The position numbers and the translations under genes are program-made. The notes under the pieces are model-generated. The model saw only the letters and a list, made by a program, of their open reading frames with translations. It searched no databases and was not told where the DNA came from. Positions 47,479 to 57,914 of a DNA stretch of 64,000 bases are shown here, piece after piece. Positions within the stretch are counted from its first letter, which is position 1; each line of letters opens with the position of its first letter. Origin of the DNA: Xestospongia bergquistia (taxonomy: Eukaryota > Porifera > Demospongiae > Haplosclerida > Petrosiidae); the NCBI GenBank assembly GCA_963965975.1, contig OZ014414.1, positions 1,302,001 through 1,366,000 on the forward strand. Direction: 5' to 3'.

Positions 47479-50400
47479 ATGGCAGAATTGAATTATCAAG
47501 CGTCTCCTGAGGAAGAAACTACGAGATCCTCAGTAAGCATATAGCACTTTTAACTTTATTTTAAAAAGCATGTCACTGAAATATAACTATTTTTAAATAA
47601 AATTCCTATTTAGGTTAAAAATTTAATCTATGCATGTTGCTTAACTAGCATAGGTATAATAGATGAATTGCTATAGGTAGAAACTGAAGAATAATGATAG
47701 AAAAACATATTTTGAGTTTGTGTAAATTAATGCTGGTTACCTACATTGTCTTCAGATACTTAATATCTAATTACAGGCATTATTTGTTACCAAATTAAAT
47801 CAAACCTATCTTTTTTGATTCTTCATATCACTATGCAAGTTCATTAAAAGCCAATAAATGTTGGAATAACACAGCAAATAAGCACTTAATGATTATTATT
47901 GAGTGTTAAATTTTATTAAAGCAATTGTTGAAAATAGAAACTTTAATACAACTTTACTACTTACCTTTTATATATCCTTTTGGGAGTCTAGTTATTTCTA
48001 TTACTCAAAGTTTTATTTTGACTTGATATTTAGAATAATACAAATGAGGTGGCTGTAGCATCACAACCAGATGTAACTTCCCCTACTGATGCTACAATGG
48101 TAACTGGTGTACAAATTATTACACCAAACATATCAAGGAGTGTTCCAACTGACTATGAAATAGGTAAGCTATTACTTTAAATATTAGTCCCTTTGTGCAC
48201 AGACTGTAGCAGACAGAACTAATGTTTAATTTTTTTAATATTAAATTATACTGGTGTGTTCTTTATTTAGAAATAAAGCCCTTCGTTATTTCACCTGAAT
48301 GGCTTGTGAAATCAATTACCAATCTTGCAATTACTGCTAAAGCAGCACCTGTTCTTCTCTGCATTGCTGGACTCCCAAGGAGCATGAAAACGACAGCTAC
48401 AAAGCAATTACTACATCAACTAAGCAAAAAACAATTGCCAGATCTAGAACAGGGTGATCACAGTAAACAGAGCATTCATTTCTATGACTTAGCTGCTGTC
48501 AGAATGCCAGCTGAAACATCATTAGATTTTTCAAAAATCGACCCTCATAACCGCTTTGAATTTGTAATGGAGTCTGCTATAAAGCATTTTCTCTACTTGA
48601 AAGGCCAGTTTATCAAATCCATTCAGTGTCCTACCACTACTACTATCATTTTTAATGATCCTGAATTAGATCAACACTTAGTCAACATAATGGGAAATTT
48701 TAATGAGCAAAAAAAATCTAGAGGCCCTGACTTATATTGGGAGCAGAGTCTACCAAGTGGGATTTCCATGATCAATATTTGGGATATTAAGGTTACTAAA
48801 GCTGTCCTTTATGTTCTACCATTACTAGCTGGACATCTCTATAATAGTCACGTGTGGTCATTTTTCGATCTTTTTCGTGATGTTTCTTCCCTTCACGAGC
48901 CTCCATACATGCCTGATAATGATTGTATAATGAAATGGCAAGCTCGCCTATATTATCTTCTTCGTATCACTCAAATAGCATCCTCAAACTGCAGTGATAT
49001 TGATCGCAACAATGTGTGTAAGTTTTTTGCCTATCATGATGGCACAAATAGCAATGAAGTTGAAGGCCATAAAGAAAAGTTTAAAAAAGAAGCTACATTT
49101 GCTGCTACACAAATGAATGTTCACTCACTTATTGATTTGTCCAATGTTTCTCTGTTTAATCCTCATGAAGAAACTTGTTTGAAACAGCTTAAGAAAATGT
49201 TTGAGACAATTATTCATACAGGCTTGAATAATACTATTTCGATTCCTCTCTCCTACATTTTCCTTCGAAGCCTATTTTATGACACAGATACTCTTTTCAT
49301 TAAAAAGAAAGATTTGCTATTTAAGGCTAATAAACTTCGAATGACTCCAAATAGTTTTGAGCATTTTTGTCAACTCTTTATGTCATTTGGTAGCATTTTT
49401 GATATTAGCCTTATTAACAAGGAGTCTGAGATTGTCGTACTACAACCAGTTCTATATTTACATAAAGTTGACAAGCTTTTTTACCAATCTGATGATATTG
49501 ATTCACTAGTTACCAAGTATGGGTTAGTAACTGAATCAACTGCCATAGCCATCTTTGGTAGTGAGATAGCAAATGATATGATGGCTTCTCTTGTGGACTT
49601 TGGAATAGCAGCCAAAATACCATCAAGTAAAATAAGCGGTCAATGTATTGTTAATGATAAAGAATATGTTTATTACATTCCCAATGCTTGCACTACATCG
49701 CCTATTGCTGAACATCAACCGAATACATTGTGCTTATTACGTGATATCAACAGGCCAATGTTACATTCAAAAGTTGCCTTTACAAATAAATTCCTCGAGC
49801 TGTTTCCAAACTCACTGCTGTATGTGTCTGACAAACCACACCCTGTTAACGTAACATACATTAAGATAAACACTGACACTGCTGTAGCAGACAGTGTTAA
49901 TACGTTAGAAATAGTTTATTTTGGAGATGCCATTGAATTTCGTTTCCCGTTAAAAGAAAAACAACATGTTAATGAACATGTCCTAACTCAAATCATTACT
50001 GCTTGCCACAAAACAATGTTGCCTACGAATATCAAGTATAACTTTGCAGTTATGTGCTCCATTAAATCAGATCCAACTGCACTGTATAAACTCCAACAGC
50101 ATTACCACCTTCTACCGTATACTCATACTGAGCAGCCATGCCAAGCTTGCAAAGAAGATGGCAATTTGAATAGCACATTTTTGGCGGCCTGTGATACTGT
50201 GCTAAGTAAGGTGAGACTTTGTTAAACTTTTACCACTTATATAATTTTTGCTGAATATAGAATGGCAACAAGGTGGAGATTGGACATATACTTAATGGTG
50301 GTGAGTTAAAATCACATTCACTCTAGACTTTATGCATTTATTAGATCCATTGTCAGCTGAGGATGCTATTTGGATTGCTAAAAAAGCCGGCAAAGAGCTT

Positions 50401-50767
50401 TCTCCAAAACGTTTAACATTACTATGTGAACACCTAGGTATTCCTAGAGAGCTTCCTCTTTTAGCTGATCTTGAGAAGACACATGATTGGAGGGTTTACA
50501 TGTTCCTATTACTTCAGTGGGAGAATTATCATGATGTAAACCATGATGCCTCTAAAAAAGTCCTTGCAGAAACATTCATGAAAATGGTAAATTCTATTTA
50601 CAAGGAGGAAGGAGAGACGGAAGACGTGATAGTTTTAAAAGATATGGCAAGGTTTCTAAATTATCGTGGTAAGTGTTATTATAATAATCTTTTAAGCCCT
50701 GTTTAAACTTTCATTACAATTTATCATAATTACTATAACATCTTTTGTAGTTGCCCATAGAATGTAA
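47479..50767 (+). CDS. Array gene E: P-loop-like/COR-like/Death-like, 834 aa
   Basis: Six coding exons: 47479-47532, 48034-48163, 48271-50210, 50261-50300, 50345-50668, 50751-50767; a 5' untranslated exon probably ends near 47428, before a 48-base intron. P-loop region is GLPRSMKTTATK: Lys-Thr-Thr kept, Gly replaced by Met. The G3-like block is INIWDIKVTK with Lys for Gly. The COR-like region (FGSIFDISLINKESEIVVLQ, LHKVDKLFYQS) is more diverged than in C, D and F. A CQACKEDG knuckle closes the large exon. The Death-like exon (LLLQWENYHD) is followed by a very short tail, VAHRM and stop. Downstream, 50990-51080 resembles the gene A intron that precedes its ZU5-linked exon. Confidence 0.86.
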
Positions 50768-50989
50768 AAAACTGGAATAAGTAGTGCTGTATTGTAACCA
50801 CAAAGACATTACTTTGTTTAAGGATTATTATACTATGCAGTTACATTTGATTAAGGAACTTCATACAATAATAACATTTTTATTTTGATACACATTTAAA
50901 AAAAATGTTTTGTAAAACACTAACTATTTTATAAATGACTACAAAGTTTGGTTGTGATATTTATGCTTTTTTTCAAATATTTCAAATAT

Positions 50990-51080
50990 AATATATATTT
51001 ATGATTAAATAGAAGTAGCTTCTTAAAATTTTACATATGTATTGTCTGATTTGTCGTGCTTCTCTGGTTATGGTCTTCTT
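50990..51080 (+). other. Remnant of the intron that precedes the ZU5-linked exon in gene A
   Basis: About 75 bases (GATTAAATAGAAGTAGCTTC through GGTCTTCTT) match 25035-25110, directly upstream of the gene A exon at 25115. The similarity stops where the acceptor and exon would be, and pseudogene sequence related to gene C starts there. This suggests that a ZU5-Death tail once followed gene E. Confidence 0.6.
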
Positions 51081-52158
51081 CATTACACTTGCTACATGAT
51101 GTAAATATACCATTGTCAAATTTCCAAACTATTTTTGTTACTACTTTTTAAGGTTTGTACTCATTGACAACATTAGAAATACCTGATGATCCACATAATA
51201 ATATAACTAGGTTTAGAGCCTTTCCATCTAATACATCCCCAAAATAAGGGAGTCGTCTTTGATCTTGTATATCTTGGTGATGCAATTGAGTTCCGTTTTC
51301 CGACACTATTTTAATGAAGTATTAAGTGATCATATTGATGTTTGTACTCAGATCATTACTGTTTGTCATATCGTTATGCCATCTGGTGCTAAATAAAACT
51401 TTGCTGTCATGTGCTCTGCTGATCCTGATCCAAATGCTGCTTATAAACTTAAAAGAAATCGCCATATACTTCTGAATACAAAACTTTGTGAAATTTGTCA
51501 AGTGATTAGTAAACTTGATAGTACTGTATTACAAACATGGAATACAATACTTAGTAAAGTAAGAAATGTTAATATTATTTATTTGATCAATTTGTCAATT
51601 TATATTAGGATGAAAATAAATTAAAGTGCCTGAAGGCAAAAGACTTAATGGAGGTAGAAATGGCAAAAGATATTATGTTTTATAATTATGCATATGACCC
51701 CAGATCCACTGTCAATTGAAGAAGATTTAAAGTGACTTATGAAATGTCAAAACTGCCAGATGAAACATTACTTCTTGTTGCCAATCACCTTGATATTCCA
51801 GCAATGGAACTTCCTTCATCAAAGGGAGAGAAATAGAGATATTGCATGAAAATGATCTTTGCCTGGGAAGACTTAACTAAACAAAAGGAAGAGGAAGCCT
51901 CTAAGAAAGTACTTGTAATTAAACTAATAAATGCTCCCAATGAGATATATAGTAAAAACAAAGAGGAAAGCAAAAAGCTAGAAATTATAGCAAGATGTCT
52001 CAATTTTTGAGGTTACTAAATGTTTATGTTTACATGTAACAAGCATATAAGAATTCTGATTGTTATATATCACATGTGTTAAGTAATATAGCATTGTTAT
52101 TGAACTTATATTTTTCATAGTTGCTCACAGTATGATGCAATCAGGAGATCAGACATGA
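51080..52158 (+). pseudogene. Array pseudogene: 5'-truncated copy of gene C
   Basis: Collinear with gene C from about 41132 to its stop at 42203, on the same strand, including all three 3' introns. It lacks the leader exons and the P-loop half. The frame is destroyed by small indels (near 51150, 51240 and 51310), TAA at 51394-51396 where gene C has Tyr, TAG at 51834-51836 where gene C has Trp, and a CGA-to-TGA change at the end of the Death-like exon. The level of identity to gene C is high, so the copy is fairly young. Confidence 0.9.
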
Positions 52159-53225
52159 TGAAGAAAATAAGTTACTATAAAATGACTATTAAGTTACATT
52201 AACAATATATATACATATACATATGCGTGTGTCAACGTTTTTATATATAGCTTTTTTATAATGAAACTATTATGTATCACTTATTGCATTTAGTTATTAA
52301 TCAAAACTAGACAATAGTAATCTGTCATATGATTGAGTAAGCACCACCCATTGCTATAATAACTGTAATTCATGTGACCAACAGTTTCTTGTTGATACTA
52401 AAGCTGTTGTAGAAATCTGAAGTCTTACCTACAGGTAAGTATATCTCTAAACAATTCATTATGCAAAGGGGTTCATAAATCTATGTATTACCAAACAAAT
52501 TATGTGAATGCAGTATGTATAATTATACATTCTATAAACTGGGTATGCCTCACACAGAACAAAGGTAGATTTAATGATATTTTTGCTTTAGTCTGTCTTA
52601 GTCCTGGGTGACCAGACATTTGAAGGGAGGGGAATGTCTGGAGAAACTTATTTGCACAATGGAATGTTAATTACAGATAAAGTCACGCGAAAGAGCCGAC
52701 AAAAATGTCCCAAAACACATTGCAGCCTAAAACAAGTCTTTAACAACAGCCTCTCTTGTTCAGGTTGAAAAGATAAATCTCCAAACTTGGATACTGCATT
52801 TTCAGTAGCACTTGACATATTCATGACTGCCAGAAAGACAAGCATTCACTATAATGTAAAGTAACTATTGCCCATTACACTGTCATCTGATTCAAACTAT
52901 ATTCATAATATCAAGACAATTTAATTGGCTCTGCATGATGTTGTGCAGAGCCAGAGTTGATCTGTAGCAGTTCCCCTAGACGTCCCCCCCCCCTCCCAAC
53001 CCCTTTAAATGTCACTGCACTATTCAGATTTGTTCTCTCTCACTAAGGTACTTAAATCAAATAAATTGTTTCAAATCTACTAGGCTTATTGCTCATATGA
53101 TCAATGATTGTGTGTGCAATAGTAGACTACAATTAGTAACTGACATACTGTCTGAAAAGTACATAGTGTGAACAAGTATTAACTTTTGGTGGACAATGTG
53201 ATGTAGGAAGTTGAAAATGAGAGTA
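52159..53225 (+). repeat. Pseudogene 3' flank, copy of 42204-43205
   Basis: Non-coding sequence collinear with the flank of gene C. It contains a C-rich run (about 52984-53000) not found in the partner. Past 53225 similarity is lost. Confidence 0.85.
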
Positions 53226-53399
53226 ATTTAACTTGAGGTTAGCCAAATGGAAGTGTCTAGGAAAACAGCAAGAATTAACTCCTATACTGTAATTGAAATT
53301 AATAGAGCTAAGTTCCAAGGTTTAGGGCTCTGGGTCTATTTATGTTAAGTATGACTTTCACTGCTGGCTACAAAAGGATAGCATACTTATAATTATATA

Positions 53400-53624
53400 G
53401 ACTGTAAACCTTACTGTTTTTACTATTTTTGAGAGTAGGAAATGGTGTGATTAGATTCATAACTTCTCACTAACTGCCAACTGTGACTGATTATATAAGT
53501 TTACAACATAATGAGCAATAATGTGTAAAATTTACATAATCACACATAGTTGGTAGTTAGTGAGAAATTTTAAATGTAATTATTTGTTAATCTAGGAATT
53601 AGTAGAAGGGAAAGGTTTACAGTC
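53400..53624. mobile_element. MITE-like inverted-repeat element
   Basis: 225 bases with termini GACTGTAAACCTT and AAGGTTTACAGTC and a strong inner pair, CTTCTCACTAACTGCCAACT against AGTTGGTAGTTAGTGAGAA. The element could fold as a long hairpin. Target duplication is unclear. It lies between the pseudogene flank and gene F; the rest of 53225-54039 shows no gene. Confidence 0.6.
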
Positions 53625-54039
53625 AACATAATTATAAATAAGCCATGCTTAGGTAGCCAGAAATGAATTTTGTATGTTAATGTAAAATAATATTTATATT
53701 ACTGTAAAAATTGATTAGTTGATCTAACCAATATATAGTTATTGAGGTTGAATGTTCATGTTATTATTTAATGCAAACTGAAGTTAATAGTGATGGTTTT
53801 TGTCAACAGTCAATCCAATAGTATGTCAGCAATCAAAACATTATGTGTTTACTCTATAAATAATTTGTTACATACATGCAATCTAATAATCATTATAATG
53901 ATAGTAATAACTAATATATTTTTATAATCTACTGTTACATAATTATAACTTTAACTACGTAAACAAATAAACAATAATTACATATGATTGTGTATTTACA
54001 TAATTTTCAAATTTTAGGCAACGATTACTTTTATGAAAA

Positions 54040-56958
54040 ATGAGTGACGATTATCTGTCAAAGGCTGAACCAGCTACTCATATTGAGGTATGTGGTGTTT
54101 TTATGTGTGAAGGATATATTATAAATAAATTATATATCTAGAAGTTTGATGAACAGTCTCAGACCACTATAAAAAAACAAATTCGGTATTCTGCACATGA
54201 GATGGTCAGTGGCATATCAGGTGATTCGTCCTGTATAACCAAAAGTGATCCTACTACCGATGATGGTGAGTTTTGAAATTCAACATTTTTAAACACTATG
54301 ATAAATTGACTTTATACTATACAACAACTACTAACAATTCTTTTTAATACAATTAATTAATTAATTAATTTTAATTCTTATTTCTTTTTATACAATAGAT
54401 GCTAAAGATATTGTTTTAAAGCCACAAGATTTGAAGAAACAAATCTTGGATCAAAGCATAACAGCTATAACAACTCCATTTCTTTTATGTTTTACTGGTC
54501 TTCCTGATAGTAAAAAGTCTACTGCTCTTAATAAATTGCTTCAACATTTCAACAAAGACACTTCCACTCATAAAATGGAGGAATTTAATGAGCATGGTAT
54601 AAGATTTTTTGAACTTGCTGCTGCTAGAAGACCACCTGATAATGAAATTACATATGAAAAAGTTAAATCACTTGTGGGTACTAGTAATGGCTATGCATTA
54701 GTGGTACAGTCAGCAATTGACCATCTTTATGGAGTAAGGGGCCAGTTTATAAAAGATTTTCATGACCCTTCCAATGTTGAATCAGAGAGAGTTTATTTTG
54801 ATGACGACCCTGACCTTAATCAGCACTTTCTTTTCATATTAGGTCGCTTATCAGCATTGAATCGTAAAAAAAAAGAAACGGATAATGTACCTATTTGGAG
54901 TCAAAGCTTGCCTAGTGGAATATCTATGATCAATATATGGGATATTGGTCTTAATAAAGCTGTTTTATATATTCTGCCTTTTTTATCTGGCCTTCTTTAT
55001 AATTGCCATGCTTGGCTGTTCTTCGACCTTCTTCGTGATCTTCCTCAACTCTATGAACTTCCAGATCTACCAGTCAATAAATATGATCCTTCACGAAATG
55101 ACAGAGAATATGTCATGAGATGGCGAGCTCGTATTCACTATCTTCTCCGTTATGCTAAACTAACTGAATCAAATCCACCTCGTCAAAAAACATGCAAATT
55201 GATAGCCAGCTGCACTAAAACTATAGAAAGCAAAATCTTGGAAAAGAAAATTGAGGCATTCAGGAAGGAAGCAAAAAATGTAGCAATGCAAATGCAATTA
55301 TTTGATTTTATTGATGTAGATAAAATTACGTCATTTGACCAAGATAATGAAAACCACTTACAATGTCTTACAGAGATGTTTGACGAAATAGTGCACAACC
55401 AATTTAAGAGCCCAGTAAAGATGCCTCTTTCATTTGTATTCTTGCGTAGCTTTTTTTGTGAGAAAGACGAGCTTTATATTAGTAAAGATGTTCTGAAGCA
55501 GAAAGCTTTAGCATTACAATTAAATGATGCCATGTTTACTGAATTTTGTCGACTCTTTACTTCATTTGGTAGCATTATTGATGTTAGCCTCATTGACAGC
55601 TTATCTGATCTTATTATACTTAAACCAGATGTTTTTTTCCATGAACTAGATAAGCTTTTCTATCCTTCACCAGATGTTGACTCACTAGTAACTACATATG
55701 GCATTGTAAGTGAGTCAACTGCCACTTCAATTTTTGGAAGCAAGAAATTAAGTAGTGTTTTTATGTCATTCCTGACATCTATTGGCTTAGCTTTAAAATT
55801 AGAATCAAAAGTATTTAACATCACATTAAGTGATCAATTTGCCTACTATATTCCTAATGTTTGCACAGCTAAACCAATACTAGAATGTGAGCCAACTGCT
55901 TTACATTTGCTTCGTGATCTCAACATACCAATGTCTAATTTTAAACTTAAGTTTACTGACTTCTTTTTAAATGAGTACAAATCCACAATATTAGAAATGC
56001 CTAAAGAACCACATATTAATGTTAGTAGTTTTAGAGCCTTTCCCTCTAATATACCTGATCATAATGGAGTCATTTTTGAACTAGTATATCTTGGTGATGC
56101 TATTGAGTTTCGTATTCTTACACCATATGATCATTCTTGCATTGAAGAGATATGCATTCAGATCATTAGTGTATGCCATAAAATAATGCCACAGAAAGTA
56201 AAATACAACTTTGCTGTTATGTGCTCTGATGACCCAAACCCAAAAGCCATTTATAAGCTTCGCCGAAACCATCACTTCCTTCCTAATGAAGATCTTTGTA
56301 CAAAGTGTAAAAGCAAAGGCAGACTTGAAAGTGGCATCATTAAAATTTGGAATGCAGTGCTTAGCAAAGTATGTTTACGTTTCACTTACTTTTGTTTATT
56401 ATACTTCTTTATAGGATCCATATAAGGTTCCTCGAAACCAACTTCTCAATGGAAGTATGTATTGTCAATAATATAATTGATTGCTCCATACCTTCTTAGA
56501 TCCTTTGACTTTTGATGACACAGTATCTCTGGCTAAAGAAATGTCTGACTTGTCCCCTCAATCATTGTCATACATTGCTAAGCATCTATTCGAAGATGTT
56601 TTCTTAACACAGCCAATCACAGAGAAATTATGCCTAAAAACTGTTCTTGCCTGGGAAGGTTTAACCAATGAGGAATCCTCAAAAAGAGATCTTGCAATTA
56701 AACTAATGAATGTTGCTAATGAAATATACGAAAGCAACCAAGAGGAAAGCAAGTTGTTGGAAGCCATTGCCAGATCACTCAATTTTAGAGGTAGCTATTA
56801 ATTGTCAACTTTTGAAATATTCTATAGTTAATTTACTAAGAGTATTTTAGTTAAGCTAAGAAGCTAGTTAAGTCAATATCATAACTTGTGATGTTACTAA
56901 GTCCATGTTCCTCTTTATAGTTGCACGCAGTATGTCTATATCAGAGAAAAAGAACTAA
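54040..56958 (+). CDS. Array gene F: recent duplicate of gene D, 836 aa
   Basis: Six exons: 54040-54087, 54142-54265, 54399-56368, 56415-56454, 56500-56790, 56921-56958. P-loop region is GLPDSKKSTALN, with Lys where gene D has Gly, so the Walker A is altered though the catalytic Lys-Ser remains. The G3-like block INIWDIGLNK is intact. COR-like FGSIIDVSLIDSLSDLIILK and HELDKLFYPS are as in D, and the last 150 codons of the large exon are almost identical to D, while leader exons and the first half differ much more. A CTKCKSKG knuckle closes the exon. The Death-like exon has VLAWEGLTNE; tail VARSMSISEKKN. The uneven similarity suggests duplication followed by divergence of the N-terminal half, or gene conversion of the 3' half. 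Confidence 0.87.
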
Positions 56959-57640
56959 GCAAGGTCCTGCAAGAGACAGTACTGTAAACTAAGTAACATA
57001 ATTACTTTTGATTTTTGTGTGTTTTATGATAATTATAATTAATTATGTAATTATGATGTTGTGAAAATTAGAAGTCTCAGTAAGTTTATGATTTTTTTAA
57101 TATTAATATTTGAATGAGTTTTGTTAACAAGATTGTGTTATCAGTATCTTAAAAGGAATACACTCTACATTTAAAACTATAATAGAGAAGAAGTCAACAT
57201 TTCAAATTTAATTTAACTATTACAGCAATTTGAAATCATAACAGACACATGTACTAAGATGTTAATGTGTCTATCAGACTAAGTTAAGAGATATTTGAAC
57301 TTCATAGTGCTGTAAATTATCTTTATAGAAAGTATTAAAAATGTGCATTCCTCTTAGTGTGTCTACATCATAATTAAGAAGATTAATTTCATTTGAATTT
57401 TTTAGAGTTCAAGGTGCAGTTGAAATAATATAATAGCTTTTGGCTTTAAAAACATAAACTAGTGAAACTATTACATTTAGAAATTGCCAATAAATAGAAG
57501 GTCATATGGGAACATCTACAAATTGATATTTTCACAAATGCAGATGTTTGTATTCTAGAGCAGAATCCATTATGCATTAGTTCAGAGACACTTTATTAGA
57601 AGCTATATTACCTCATTTCAACAAGTTGATCAGTTTATTT
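56959..57640 (+). repeat. 3' flank of gene F, copy of the gene D flank
   Basis: Nearly identical to 46497-47200, with small deletions. Past about 57640 the two flanks diverge. No gene is visible here or up to 57914. Confidence 0.9.
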
Positions 57641-57914
57641 ACTCATGACAACTAATGGCCATTCATAGTCATAATAAGAAAAACATTATATACTTCATAT
57701 TGTAGGAATACAGATACTAGTGCTGACTAACATGTAGGTTATTTTCTCCTAACCATAAATGGCCACAGAAGATGCTTTATATGCATTAATGCAAAAGCAG
57801 AAGCCATGATGTGATAATTAACCAAATACAGGTCAGCAGCCATTCCCCTCTGATGTCAATACATATAAACAGCTGCTTCTTAGAACTGATCAAAACTTAG
57901 ATTTACTTACTACT

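Noticed and set aside
52648..52845. Minus-strand open frame in the pseudogene flank
   Set aside because: The corresponding region beside gene C is not open, so the frame is not conserved.
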